Part shown: piece by piece, positions 1-9,040 of the stretch | Layout of the letters: each line of letters begins with the position of its first letter | How positions within the stretch are numbered: position 1 is the first letter of the stretch | Source: Methylobacter sp. | GTDB lineage: Bacteria > Pseudomonadota > Gammaproteobacteria > Methylococcales > Methylomonadaceae | Assembly: GCA_030699385.1 (NCBI GenBank) | Contig: JAUYMY010000081.1 | Coordinates: 1-64,000 of the forward strand | Length of the DNA: 64,000 nucleotides | Direction of reading: 5' to 3' | Notes under the pieces: model-generated | Databases searched by the model: none | The model's input: the letters and a program-made list of their open reading frames with translations, nothing else | What the model was told of the DNA's origin: nothing | Program-made: the position numbers and the translations under genes

Positions 1-56
1 AGAGCATCGCCCTTACAAGGCGAGGGTCGGGGGTTCGAACCCCTCAGCACCCACCA
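1..56 (+). tRNA. tRNA-Val (UAC), 3' part
   Basis: The window opens inside a tRNA. The anticodon arm cccttacaagg carries TAC in the anticodon position. The T arm gggttcgaaccc and an encoded CCA end follow. The 5' half lies before the window. The anticodon reads valine codons. Confidence 0.9.
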
Positions 57-62
57 GACTTT

Positions 63-139
63 GGAGTGGTAGTTCAGTTGGTTAGAATACCGGCCTGTCA
101 CGCCGGTGGTCGCGGGTTCGAGCCCCGTCCACTCCGCCA
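63..139 (+). tRNA. tRNA-Asp (GUC)
   Basis: This is a complete 77-nt cloverleaf. The acceptor arm ggagtgg pairs with ccactcc, the anticodon arm ggcctgtcacgcc carries GTC, and the T arm has gggttcgagccc. The CCA end is encoded. It lies 6 nt after tRNA-Val, so the two are probably one transcript. Confidence 0.96.
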
Positions 140-144
140 AACAT

Positions 145-182
145 AAAAAGCCCCGGATCGATTGATTCGGGGCTTTTTTTTT
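145..182 (+). terminator. Rho-independent terminator after the tRNA genes
   Basis: The GC stem agccccg/cggggct is flanked by an A-run before and a T-run after. It closes the tRNA transcript 6 nt after tRNA-Asp. Confidence 0.9.
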
Positions 183-247
183 GATTAAACTTTTTCAATT
201 AAACCCTTTTTAATTAAACCCAAGTTGTTTCTTTAGGATAGAGCATT

Positions 248-2110
248 ATGCTGACAAAAATTAGAGAGAAGGCACAAGGTGCTTTTGCATGGGGTATTTT
301 GATAGTGATTTGCGTACCCTTTGCTTTATGGGGCATTCAGAACTATTTAGATACCGGAAAAGAAGCGCCAATCGCTTCGGTAGGCGACAGGGATTTTTTT
401 CAGCGTGATGTCAACCAGGCTTATGAGCAATATAGCCAGAACCTGCAAGGAATGATGATAGATGAGCAAAGCTTAAAGGCGCAAGCGCTGGAGAAGCTGA
501 TAAAAGATGAGGTTTTATTGCAATATGTTCATGCTCAAGGCTTGACCGCAACCGATGATAGTGCGCGCGAATTTATACAGTCGTTGCCTTATTTTCAGGT
601 AGACGGCAAGTTTGATGAGCAGCGCTATAAAACCATGCTCAATTTACAAAAAATGTCTTCAGGCGAATTTGTCAGCAGAATCAAGAATGCCCTGATTATG
701 GAGCAGTTTCAACGCAGCATTATAGAGAGCAGTTTTGCCACCGAATATGATGTGAAAAGCTTTTTCAAAATCCAAAATCAACAGCGTGATGTCAATTATG
801 TCACTGTGGCGGTGCAAAAATTAGCCGAGCAACCTAAAGAAGAAGAAATAAGCGCCTATTATCAACAGCATCAGGATTTATACCAAACGCCTGAGCAGGT
901 TTCTGTTGAGTACATCGAGTTGTCGCTTGAGGCAATGGGTAAGACCATAGCGGTTACCGATGAAAAGCTGAAAGCGTTTTATGACGAACAAAAAGATCAA
1001 TACACGACGGCAGAACGAAGAAAAATAAGTCATATCCTGTTTGCAATTAATGACAAGGTCGATGAAAAAACCGCGCTGGAAAAAGCGTTAAAGGCGCAAA
1101 AAGAATTGGCCGGTAAAGACTTTGCAGCACTGGCGGCGGAAGTGTCTGATGATAAATTGACTGCCAAAACCGGCGGAGATTTAGGTTTGTTTAATGTCGG
1201 TGTCATGGAAAAAGCGTTTGAGGATGCGGCCAGCACTTTAAAGTTGGGCGAGGTTTCCGCCCCGGTTAAATCGGCTTTTGGTTACCATTTGATTAAAGTG
1301 ACCGAATTGGTGCCCGGAGAAATCAAATCCTTTGACACCGTTAAAGAAGAGCTGACCAAGGCTTATCAGAAAGCGCAGGCAGAAAATGCGTTTTATGAGG
1401 CGGGTGAAAGGCTCACCGAAATGAGCTATGAAAATCCCGATAACCTGAAAACGGCAGCGGATGCTTTAGGTGTTGGCATTAAGAAAACCGCCTTGTTTAC
1501 TAAAGACAAGGGTGAAGACATTGCTGCTGACCAGAAAATTCGTAGTGCGGCTTTTGCTGAAGAAGTTTTGAAAGGCAATAACAGTACGCCGATAGAGCTG
1601 GGCACCGATCGCTTGGTGGTATTGCGCTTACTGGAACACAAAGCGGCAGCGGCGCGCGAGCTGAAAGAGGTTAAGCCGGACATTATTAATGTATTGCTGA
1701 CTGATAAAGCCAAGCAGCTGGCTGTTGAAAAAGCACAGCAAATTAAGGCTAAATTACAGGCGGGCGAGTCGATGCAAGCCGTTGCTGCAGAAAATAAATT
1801 GCCGGTAAAGGCCGTTGCCGGATTAACGCGGAGTAAGGATACTGTACCTATGCCGTTGAGCGAGGCGATTTTTAAGGCGGCTAAACCGGTTGGCGACAAG
1901 CCGACAATCTTTATTGCCGCGCTCCCCGCAGGCGAGCAAGTGGTTGCGAGTCTGTCGAAAGTGACGGAAGGCGTAATGACTGAGGAAGATAAGAAACAAC
2001 AGGCGTTGGCAACCAAGAATATTGCCAAAGCTTTCGGTCAGTCTGAATTCAATGCGTTGATAAGCAGTTTAGAGGCAGAAGCCGATATCGTGGTGAAAGT
2101 GCCTAAATAA
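248..2110 (+). CDS. ppiD: PpiD-type periplasmic folding chaperone (SurA_N/rotamase)
   Basis: This inner-membrane-anchored chaperone assists newly exported envelope proteins near the Sec translocon. At 620 aa it has the length of E. coli PpiD (about 623). A single membrane segment lies at residues 14-32 (WGILIVICVPFALWG) with a short cytoplasmic start. A SurA_N-like helical region follows, then a parvulin rotamase domain at about 255-355 (RRKISHILF, GGDLGLF, FGYHLIKV), and a PpiD C-terminal region. The ATG follows an aggata site. It is a single-gene unit closed by a shared terminator. PpiD proteins often have weak or no isomerase activity, so chaperone function is the safer reading. Confidence 0.93.
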   Translation: MLTKIREKAQGAFAWGILIVICVPFALWGIQNYLDTGKEAPIASVGDRDFFQRDVNQAYEQYSQNLQGMMIDEQSLKAQALEKLIKDEVLLQYVHAQGLTATDDSAREFIQSLPYFQVDGKFDEQRYKTMLNLQKMSSGEFVSRIKNALIMEQFQRSIIESSFATEYDVKSFFKIQNQQRDVNYVTVAVQKLAEQPKEEEISAYYQQHQDLYQTPEQVSVEYIELSLEAMGKTIAVTDEKLKAFYDEQKDQYTTAERRKISHILFAINDKVDEKTALEKALKAQKELAGKDFAALAAEVSDDKLTAKTGGDLGLFNVGVMEKAFEDAASTLKLGEVSAPVKSAFGYHLIKVTELVPGEIKSFDTVKEELTKAYQKAQAENAFYEAGERLTEMSYENPDNLKTAADALGVGIKKTALFTKDKGEDIAADQKIRSAAFAEEVLKGNNSTPIELGTDRLVVLRLLEHKAAAARELKEVKPDIINVLLTDKAKQLAVEKAQQIKAKLQAGESMQAVAAENKLPVKAVAGLTRSKDTVPMPLSEAIFKAAKPVGDKPTIFIAALPAGEQVVASLSKVTEGVMTEEDKKQQALATKNIAKAFGQSEFNALISSLEAEADIVVKVPK

Positions 2111-2125
2111 CGGGTGACGCGGAAA

Positions 2126-2156
2126 TAAAAAAGGGAGCATAAAGCTCCCTTTTTTT
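2126..2156. terminator. Bidirectional terminator between ppiD and fabI
   Basis: The stem agggagc/gctccct has an A-run on one side and a T-run on the other. It can therefore end both ppiD (+) and the convergent fabI (-). Confidence 0.88.
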
Positions 2157-2172
2157 GTGGCTAATTTTTGTG

Positions 2173-2955
2173 TTACGAAGCCGCCAAGCCGGCGATATTG
2201 TAGCCGCAATCGACAAAAGTAATTTCGCCGGTAATGCCTGAGGCCAAATCGGAGCACATAAAAGCGGCGGCATTGCCGACTTCTTCAATGCTGACATTTC
2301 TTTTTAACGGCGCGGTATCGGCGGCTTTGCTCAGCATCGATCTAAAATCATTAATGCCCGATGCGGCCAAGGTTCTGATAGGGCCGGCGGAAATGGCGTT
2401 AACGCGGGTGCCTTCGGCGCCTAAAGCAACGGCCATGTAACGGACATTGGCTTCGAGGCTGGCTTTGGCGACGCCCATGACGTTGTAATTAGGAATTGCG
2501 CGGTCGGCGCCTAAATAAGTCAGGGTTAATAAGGAGCCGTTGCGGCCTTGCATCATGGCGCGACCGGCTTTTGCCAGCGCGGTGAAGCTATAAGAGCTGA
2601 CATCGTGAGCAATTTGGAAATTTTCGCGGGTGGTCACGTCAACATAATCGCCGTTCAGGGCATCGCGCGGCGCATAAGCCACTGAATGCACGATGCAATC
2701 TAAGCCGTCCCAGTGTTCGCCCAGTTTGTTAAAGACTGCGTCGATATGCGCATCGATGCTGACATCGCATTCAATCGTAATAGTGGAATTGCACTGCCCC
2801 GCCATTTCTTCGACGCGACTTTGCAGTTTTTCATTTTGAAAGGTAAAGGCCAGTTCGGCGCCTTCGCGGTGCATAGCTTGAGCAATGCCCCATGCGATAG
2901 AACGGTTACTGGCTAAACCTACAATCAAGACTCGTTTGCCCTGCATAAAACCCAT
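2173..2955 (-). CDS. fabI: Enoyl-[acyl-carrier-protein] reductase (NADH) FabI
   Basis: FabI catalyses the last reductive step of type II fatty acid elongation, reducing trans-2-enoyl-ACP with NADH in the cytoplasm. At 260 aa it has the usual length. The N-terminal [18 protein letters not shown] is the FabI form of the Rossmann glycine motif. The SDR catalytic Tyr/Lys pair with FabI spacing is in [24 protein letters not shown] is the substrate loop region. A second Met at codon 4 is an alternative start. It is divergent from the solute-binding lipoprotein gene, with about 60 bp between them that must hold both promoters. Confidence 0.96.
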   Translation of the reverse strand: MGFMQGKRVLIVGLASNRSIAWGIAQAMHREGAELAFTFQNEKLQSRVEEMAGQCNSTITIECDVSIDAHIDAVFNKLGEHWDGLDCIVHSVAYAPRDALNGDYVDVTTRENFQIAHDVSSYSFTALAKAGRAMMQGRNGSLLTLTYLGADRAIPNYNVMGVAKASLEANVRYMAVALGAEGTRVNAISAGPIRTLAASGINDFRSMLSKAADTAPLKRNVSIEEVGNAAAFMCSDLASGITGEITFVDCGYNIAGLAAS

Positions 2956-3014
2956 TATTATCTCCCGGTGTTTTTGTTGTTACGTTTGTTGTTACAATAG
3001 AACTTCAAGTATCT

Positions 3015-5240
3015 ATGAGCCTTTTATTGATGTCCAGTCTTTTGTCCCGACATATTTTTACGCCATTTCAGGCCGGGCTTTACCGATGCGGCATAACGCT
3101 GCAAACCGGTAAACTGCGTGCGCCAGTCCTGCTATTATTTTTCGTGTTTTTGACCGCTTGCGACACCGGAGCGCTTAATGCGCCTTATGCGGAAGAAGAT
3201 GAAAATCAGTCGGTTTTATATCAGTCATTTTCAGAGCGGCCTAAGCATTTAGACCCGGCCGTTGCTTACAGTGCTAACGAATATACCTTTCTCTCGCAAG
3301 TTTACGAGCCGCCGTTTCAATATCATTATTTAAAGCGGCCTTATCAATTAGTGCCGTTAACGGCAACGGCGATGCCGGAAATTCATTATTTGGATGCTCA
3401 AGGCACCAAGCTTGCCGCCGGTGCAGACGATAACGCTATCGCTTTTACCGATTATGTCATTGAAATTGCGCCGCATATTCAGTATCAGCCGCACCCGGCG
3501 TTGGCGAAAACGGCGCAGGGCGATTATCAGTATCACCATTTAAACGCAGTGCAAATCAATGCTGTGAGTACCTTGGCTGATTTTACCGGGACCGGTTCAC
3601 GCGAACTGACCGCTGATGATTATGTCTATCAGATTAAGCGCTTGGCGCATCCGAAAGTTCAGTCGCCGATTGCTGAAATGATGAAAAATTATATCGTTGG
3701 TTTCGACGCGTTTGCACAACAAGTCAGCACTAAACCAAAAGTTGAGATCAAAGATATTCCGCTGGCGGGCGCAGAAGTGCTCAGTCGTTACCAATACCGT
3801 ATCAGGATTAAAGGTAAATATCCGCAATTTATTTTTTGGCTGGCAATGCCGTTTTTTTCTCCGATGCCGTGGGAAGCCGATGCCTTTTACGAGCAAGCCG
3901 GATTTGCCGATAAAAACATCACGCTGGATTGGTTTCCGCTCGGCACGGGAGCTTATTTGCTGGCAGAAAATAATCCGAACCGGCGCATGACGCTGGTTAA
4001 AAATCCGCTGTTTCATGGTGAGACTTATCCAACCGAAGGTGAACCGGAAGACCTACAAACAGGTTTGTTAGCCGATGCTGGCAAGTCGTTGCCGTTCATC
4101 GATAAAATGGTTTTTATGCTGGAAAAGGAAACCATTCCTTACTGGACTAAATTTTTACAGGGCTATTACGATGCCTCGGGTATCGCTTCCGACAGCTTCG
4201 ATCAGGCCATACAATTCACCGGTAGCGGCGGCATCGCCTTAACCGACTCGATGCGGGAAAAAAATATTCAGCTGGAAACTTCAGTGGCCATTTCCAGTTT
4301 TTATATGGGCTTTAACATGCTCGACGCCACCGTCGGCGGCAACAGCGAACAAGCCAGAAAACTGCGCCAGGCCATTGCTATCGCGGTTGATTATGAAGAA
4401 TATATTTCAATTTTCAGAAACGGGCGCGGCATTGCCGCTCAAGGCGTGTTGCCGCCGGGCATTTACGGCTTTGCCGAAGATAAAGCTGGCGTCAATGCTT
4501 ATGTTTACGATTGGGACAATGGCGCGGCGCGGCGCAAATCCATCGATGCCGCCAAACAATTGATGAGCGAGGCGGGTTATGTCAACGGCATAGACCCCAA
4601 AACCGGCTCGGCCCTGATTTTGTATTTCGACACGGCCGCTGCCGGCATTGATGACAGGCCCACGATGAATTGGTACCGTAAACAATTTGATAAATTGGGC
4701 ATTAATTTGGTGATTAGAGCCACCGATTACAATCGCTTTCAGGAAAAAATGCGCTCGGGCAATGCGCAAATTTTTGTCTGGGGCTGGAATGCCGATTATC
4801 CCGATCCGGAAAATTTCTTTTTCCTACTGTACGGCGCAAACTCTAAAGTGCAGCACGGCGGCGAAAATGCCAGCAATTACCACAATCCCGAATTCGACCG
4901 TTTATTCGAGCAGATGCGCAACATGGATAACAGCGAACAGCGTTACCGAATCATTCAGCAGATGCAGGAACAAGTGCGCCATGATGCGCCGTGGGTGCTG
5001 GGCTTTCATCCGAAGAATTTTTCCTTGTTCCATAGCTGGTATAAAAATCTAAAACCCAATTTAATGGCCAATAACACCCTGAAATATCAACGCATTGATA
5101 GTGCCGAACGCGCTGAAAAAAGGCAGGCGTGGAATGCGCCGGTATTTTGGCCGCTGGTTTTGGCGAGCGTGGTTTTTGTGTTGATGTTGATGCCGGCGCT
5201 TAATGCCTATCGCCGCCGAGTGAGGGAAACCCTGCAATGA
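3015..5240 (+). CDS. Family 5 extracellular solute-binding lipoprotein with C-terminal membrane segment
   Basis: This is an ABC-importer binding protein of the oligopeptide/YejA class (SBP_bac_5), 741 aa. A hydrophobic stretch followed by LTAC forms a lipobox at about residues 46-49, so the mature protein should be lipidated. The N-terminus before it is unusually long, but no better in-frame ATG exists. The body carries family 5 features (PLGTGAYLL, and WGWNADYPDPENFFF near the C-terminus). The last 35 residues contain a membrane helix (FWPLVLASVVFVLMLMPAL) and a basic tail, which is unusual for a binding protein. It overlaps the permease gene by 4 nt. The substrate is unknown; peptides are a guess from the family. 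Confidence 0.85.
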   Translation: MSLLLMSSLLSRHIFTPFQAGLYRCGITLQTGKLRAPVLLLFFVFLTACDTGALNAPYAEEDENQSVLYQSFSERPKHLDPAVAYSANEYTFLSQVYEPPFQYHYLKRPYQLVPLTATAMPEIHYLDAQGTKLAAGADDNAIAFTDYVIEIAPHIQYQPHPALAKTAQGDYQYHHLNAVQINAVSTLADFTGTGSRELTADDYVYQIKRLAHPKVQSPIAEMMKNYIVGFDAFAQQVSTKPKVEIKDIPLAGAEVLSRYQYRIRIKGKYPQFIFWLAMPFFSPMPWEADAFYEQAGFADKNITLDWFPLGTGAYLLAENNPNRRMTLVKNPLFHGETYPTEGEPEDLQTGLLADAGKSLPFIDKMVFMLEKETIPYWTKFLQGYYDASGIASDSFDQAIQFTGSGGIALTDSMREKNIQLETSVAISSFYMGFNMLDATVGGNSEQARKLRQAIAIAVDYEEYISIFRNGRGIAAQGVLPPGIYGFAEDKAGVNAYVYDWDNGAARRKSIDAAKQLMSEAGYVNGIDPKTGSALILYFDTAAAGIDDRPTMNWYRKQFDKLGINLVIRATDYNRFQEKMRSGNAQIFVWGWNADYPDPENFFFLLYGANSKVQHGGENASNYHNPEFDRLFEQMRNMDNSEQRYRIIQQMQEQVRHDAPWVLGFHPKNFSLFHSWYKNLKPNLMANNTLKYQRIDSAERAEKRQAWNAPVFWPLVLASVVFVLMLMPALNAYRRRVRETLQ

Positions 5241-6214
5241 TACACTACATTATTCGCCGTTTTTTATACGCCTTCCCGTTATTAATGGGCGTGAATATTT
5301 TAACCTTCGTGCTGTTTTTTATCGTCAACAGCCCGGATGACATGGCGCGTATGCAGTTGGGGCAAAAGCATGTCACCGAACAGGCGGTAGAAAACTGGAA
5401 ACAGCAGCGCAGCTACGATTTGCCGCTGTTATGGAATGAAAAGGCGGCCGCCGAAGAAAAAATCACCCAGACCATTTTTTACCAAAAATCAGTCGGCTTA
5501 TTTTTGTTCCGCTTTGGCGTTTCGGATAGCGGCCGGAATATCGGCGCGGATATTCAACAGCGCATGTGGCCGAGCCTGGCTGTCGCCTTGCCCACTTTAA
5601 TTATTGGCTTGCTGGTCAATATCAGCTTTGCCTTGTTGATGGTGCTGTTTCGTAATAGTTATTTGGAACACGCAGGGCTGGTTTTGTGCGTGATTTTAAT
5701 GTCGGTATCGTCGCTGTTTTATATTATCGGCGGCCAATTTTTTATTGCCAAATTATTACGGTTAGTGCCGATATCCGGTTATGACGACGGCATCGCGGCG
5801 GTCAGGTTTTTGATCTTGCCGGTGTTGATAGGCGTATTTTCGGGTATCGGTTCAGGTGTGCGCTGGTATCGCACCTTATTTTTAGAGGAAGTGGAAAAAG
5901 ATTATGTGCGCACAGCCAGAGCAAAAGGCTTAACCGAGACTCAAACCCTATTCCGGCATGTGTTGCGCAATGCCATGATTCCGATATTAACCGGTGTCGT
6001 CGTGGTGTTGCCGCTGTTATTTATGGGCAGTTTGATTATGGAGTCGTTTTTCAGTATTCCCGGTTTAGGCAGTTACACCATAGACGCCATTAACAGCCAG
6101 GATTTCGCCATTGTCCGCGCCATGGTTTTTCTGGGTTCAGTGCTGTATGTGATTGGATTGTTATTGACCGATATTTCCTACACCTTAGTTGATCCCAGAG
6201 TCAGGCTGTCGTGA
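5237..6214 (+). CDS. ABC transporter permease, DppB/YejB type
   Basis: This 325-aa inner-membrane permease of the binding-protein-dependent family has about six membrane segments. The first is near the start (FLYAFPLLMGVNILTFVLFF). The cytoplasmic EAA loop, which contacts the ATPase, is present (YVRTARAKGLTETQTLFRHV). The start overlaps the binding-protein stop (ATGA-type overlap), so the two are translationally coupled. No second permease and no ATPase gene follows; the next 580 bp hold only a repeat and a small reverse-strand gene. Partners must be encoded elsewhere, or the system is incomplete. Confidence 0.88.
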   Translation: MIHYIIRRFLYAFPLLMGVNILTFVLFFIVNSPDDMARMQLGQKHVTEQAVENWKQQRSYDLPLLWNEKAAAEEKITQTIFYQKSVGLFLFRFGVSDSGRNIGADIQQRMWPSLAVALPTLIIGLLVNISFALLMVLFRNSYLEHAGLVLCVILMSVSSLFYIIGGQFFIAKLLRLVPISGYDDGIAAVRFLILPVLIGVFSGIGSGVRWYRTLFLEEVEKDYVRTARAKGLTETQTLFRHVLRNAMIPILTGVVVVLPLLFMGSLIMESFFSIPGLGSYTIDAINSQDFAIVRAMVFLGSVLYVIGLLLTDISYTLVDPRVRLS

Positions 6215-6253
6215 GCGGTTACTTGTCATTAGTGACAGGTGAAAATATTTCCA

Positions 6254-6293
6254 CCACGAAGCTCACGAAGAATGAAACTTCGTGTTCTTCGTG
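6254..6293. repeat. Interspersed inverted repeat, CACGAA family
   Basis: Arms of two CACGAA-type units (cacgaagctcacgaagaa) face ttcgtgttcttcgtg, giving a hairpin. Related elements occur at about 30286-30340, 34459-34519 and 43843-43877. Single-arm traces occur near 34318 and 52963. Confidence 0.75.
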
Positions 6294-6345
6294 CTGAATA
6301 AATCCTTCAATACCCTGTCTGGGTTAAGCTGTTTAGTTTTTGTGT

Positions 6346-6471
6346 TTACAACAACGGCGCTATCCATTGAAAGGCAATGAAACTGTATAGAATCGCCGCA
6401 ATGGCGGTCATGAGGGCAAAAGACATACACACTTGCGCGACCGACAAGGTAGAGAAAAAAGAGTCCAACAT
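6346..6471 (-). CDS. Small single-pass membrane protein, 41 aa, unknown
   Basis: This ORF is below the track cut-off. On the reverse strand GGGAG sits about 6 nt before ATG and opens 41 codons. The product is one hydrophobic helix (FALMTAIAAILYSFIAFQW) after a short N-terminus beginning MLDSFFSTLSVAQVC. The Shine-Dalgarno site and uninterrupted hydrophobic helix argue for a real gene. It lies alone between the permease gene and ilvI. I do not recognise a family. It could be a small transporter or complex subunit, but nothing in the sequence says which. Confidence 0.55.
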   Translation of the reverse strand: MLDSFFSTLSVAQVCMSFALMTAIAAILYSFIAFQWIAPLL

Positions 6472-6585
6472 GGTTATCTCCCGTTAAGATAGCAAGCCGC
6501 ATCACGTTCCAAAGAGGTATTAAAACGGCGGGTTTGTTAAAGGCAGTGCTAACGCCTTTGTGTAAAGCGTAGACAATAATTCAAT

Positions 6586-6602
6586 GTTGCCAATCCGGCA
6601 AC
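6586..6602. repeat. Short perfect inverted repeat
   Basis: gttgcc-aatcc-ggcaac, without a T-run. It lies in the divergent space between the small membrane-protein gene (-) and ilvI (+), so it could be an operator. Role unknown. Confidence 0.35.
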
Positions 6603-6666
6603 AATTAAAAAGGTCAATAGAGGCGTGTACAATTTGACCAAAAACCTAGTAAAATGCTCACATTAC

Positions 6667-6688
6667 ACCGTCTGAACAGGCGGTTTTT
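6667..6688 (+). promoter_or_regulatory. Terminator-like hairpin in the ilvI leader
   Basis: accgtctgaacaggcggttttt forms a short GC stem (with one G-U pair) followed by five T, about 110 nt before the ilvI start. A weak promoter (tgtaca, N18, taaaat) lies just upstream. A terminator inside a leader suggests attenuation. No obvious leader peptide rich in Val, Leu or Ile was seen, so the mechanism is open. Confidence 0.4.
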
Positions 6689-6796
6689 CGTAGCCGTTTA
6701 TGCGCTATTTTGAAAAAATAAACCGTGTATTTGTCAGGTGAATTTTTAAAAACGCAGTCATCGGCTTAATTCGACAGTCTATTTAAGGGGTATAGC

Positions 6797-8533
6797 GTGG
6801 AGCTAAACGGCGCACAAATCGTAATTCAAAGTCTTAAGGACGAAGGCGTAGAATATATTTTCGGCTATCCCGGCGGCGCGGTATTGCATTTATACGATGC
6901 CATTTTCCAGCAGGACGATGTCAAACATATTCTGGTCCGGCACGAGCAGGGCGCAACCCATGCCGCAGACGGCTATGCCCGCGCCACCGGCAAACCGGGC
7001 GTGGTTTTGGTTACATCAGGCCCCGGCGCCACTAATGCTGTCACCGGCATTGCTACTGCTTACATGGATTCGATTCCAATGGTGATTATTTCCGGTCAGG
7101 TGCCGTTGCCGGTTATCGGCAGCGATGCGTTTCAGGAAGTCGACATGGTCGGTATTACCCGCCCTTGTGTGAAACATAATTTTCTGGTCAAAGACATCAA
7201 TAAATTGGCGGAAACGATGAAGAAGGCATTTTATGTTGCGACTACTGGCCGTCCTGGCCCTGTCGTCGTTGATGTGCCTAAAGACATCACCGATCCTAGA
7301 ATAAAAATACCGTATAAATACCCGAAAAAGGTGTCTATCCGCTCCTATAATCCTGCAGTTACCGGTCATAAAGGGCAGATTAAAAAAGCCGTGGATTTAT
7401 TATTGACCGCGCAAAAGCCGATTATTTATTCCGGCGGCGGCGTCATTTTAGGTGAAGCCAGCAAAGAATTAACCGAATTTGCCAAGGTGCTGGGCTTTCC
7501 TGTCACCAACACACTAATGGGCTTGGGCGCTTATCCGTCTACCGACAAGCAGTTCGTCGGCATGTTGGGTATGCACGGCACCTATGAAGCCAATATGGCA
7601 ATGCACGACAGCGATGTGATTATTGCCATCGGCGCCCGTTTTGATGACCGCGTCACCGGTAAGCTGGATCTGTTTTGCCCACATGCCCAAATCATCCATA
7701 TCGATGTCGATCCGGCGTCGATTTCCAAGACCGTCAAAGTGGCGATTCCTATTGTTGGCGAAGTCAAACCGGTATTGGAGCAGATGCTGGAAATGCTGAA
7801 AGACGGCAAAAAGAAACCGTCGAAAAAAGCTCTGGAAAGCTGGTGGAACCAGATTGACCAATGGCGCGCCGTCAAGTGTATGGAATACGACCGCAACAGC
7901 AATCTGATCAAGCCGCAATATGTGATCGAGCAATTGTACGAAGTCACCAAAGGCGAGGCCTATATCACGTCCGATGTCGGTCAGCATCAAATGTGGGCGG
8001 CGCAGTATTACCCGTTCGATAAACCGCGTCATTGGATTAATTCCGGCGGCTTGGGCACGATGGGTTTTGGCTTGCCTGCGGCCATCGGCGTTAAACTGGC
8101 GTTTCCCGATTCCGAAGTCGCTTGTGTGACTGGCGACGGCAGTATACAAATGTGCATTCAGGAATTGTCGACCGCACTGCAATACAATGCGCCGGTAAAA
8201 ATTATCAATCTGAATAACAGCTATTTAGGCATGGTGCGGCAATGGCAAGAATTTACCTACGAAAGCCGTTACTCGCATTCTTACATGGATACCATTCCTG
8301 ACTTCGTCAAGCTGGCCGAGGCTTACGGCCATATCGGTATGCGTATCGATAAGCCTGAGGATGTCAGGCCGGCGCTGGAAGAAGCCTTTGCGCTGAAAGA
8401 CCGCACCGTGTTTTTGGACATACTGACCGACCGCACCGAAAACGTTTACCCGATGATTGAAGCGGGCAAGGCCCATAACGATATGACATTAAGAGTTGCA
8501 AACGGCATTTCAACCGATCGGGAGTTGGCGTAA
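6797..8533 (+). CDS. ilvI: Acetolactate synthase large (catalytic) subunit
   Basis: This thiamine-diphosphate and FAD enzyme condenses two pyruvates to acetolactate, or pyruvate with 2-oxobutyrate, as the first common step of valine, leucine and isoleucine synthesis. At 578 aa it has the usual length. The start is GTG, preceded by aagggg at good spacing. The N-terminal TPP domain has the active-site Glu in [15 protein letters not shown]. The C-terminal TPP domain has [12 protein letters not shown]...NNSYLGMV, the GDG-N27-NN metal/ThDP motif. Its stop overlaps the ilvH start, indicating coupled synthesis of the two subunits. Confidence 0.97.
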   Translation: MELNGAQIVIQSLKDEGVEYIFGYPGGAVLHLYDAIFQQDDVKHILVRHEQGATHAADGYARATGKPGVVLVTSGPGATNAVTGIATAYMDSIPMVIISGQVPLPVIGSDAFQEVDMVGITRPCVKHNFLVKDINKLAETMKKAFYVATTGRPGPVVVDVPKDITDPRIKIPYKYPKKVSIRSYNPAVTGHKGQIKKAVDLLLTAQKPIIYSGGGVILGEASKELTEFAKVLGFPVTNTLMGLGAYPSTDKQFVGMLGMHGTYEANMAMHDSDVIIAIGARFDDRVTGKLDLFCPHAQIIHIDVDPASISKTVKVAIPIVGEVKPVLEQMLEMLKDGKKKPSKKALESWWNQIDQWRAVKCMEYDRNSNLIKPQYVIEQLYEVTKGEAYITSDVGQHQMWAAQYYPFDKPRHWINSGGLGTMGFGLPAAIGVKLAFPDSEVACVTGDGSIQMCIQELSTALQYNAPVKIINLNNSYLGMVRQWQEFTYESRYSHSYMDTIPDFVKLAEAYGHIGMRIDKPEDVRPALEEAFALKDRTVFLDILTDRTENVYPMIEAGKAHNDMTLRVANGISTDRELA

Positions 8534-9024
8534 TGAGGCATATTATTTCCATCCTGATTGAAAACGAATCCGGCGCGTTATCGCGGGTTGCAGGCTTGTT
8601 TTCAGCACGCGGCTACAACATCGAATCGTTGACCGTAGCCGCTACCGAAGATCCCAGCCTGTCGCGGATGACCCTGGTCACACGCGGTAGCGACGACATT
8701 ATCGAGCAAATTACCAAGCAGCTGAACAAGCTGATTGATGTGGTCAAGCTGATTGATTTAGCCGAATCAGCGCATATCGAACGCGAGCTGATGATGGTCA
8801 AAATTAAAACCAGCGAACAGATGCGCGAAGAAATCAGAAGCATGGCCGATATATTTCGCGGCAAAATTATCGACGTAACGCCAACCACTTATGTGGTGGA
8901 AATGACCGGGCCTTCGAGTAAACTGGATGCGTTTATCGCCGCCATCGATAGCGACAGCATTATTGAAGTCGTTCGTTCCGGCCCGACCGGTATTTCAAGA
9001 GGCGAAAAAGGCTTACATCTGTAA
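8533..9024 (+). CDS. ilvH: Acetolactate synthase small (regulatory) subunit
   Basis: This regulatory partner of IlvI activates the catalytic subunit and gives valine feedback control. It is 163 aa, as usual. The N-terminal ACT domain is clear (ISILIENESGALSRVAGLFS, RGYNIESLTV), followed by the ALS_ss C-terminal domain ending GPTGISRGEKGL. It starts in the taATG overlap with ilvI. In many relatives ilvC follows directly; here a three-gene AT-rich module intervenes. Confidence 0.97.
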   Translation: MRHIISILIENESGALSRVAGLFSARGYNIESLTVAATEDPSLSRMTLVTRGSDDIIEQITKQLNKLIDVVKLIDLAESAHIERELMMVKIKTSEQMREEIRSMADIFRGKIIDVTPTTYVVEMTGPSSKLDAFIAAIDSDSIIEVVRSGPTGISRGEKGLHL

Positions 9025-9040
9025 TTATTAGTGATTAATA

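Noticed and set aside
7514-8182. 222-aa ORF on the - strand
   Set aside because: Antisense to ilvI, no recognisable domain; a shadow ORF.
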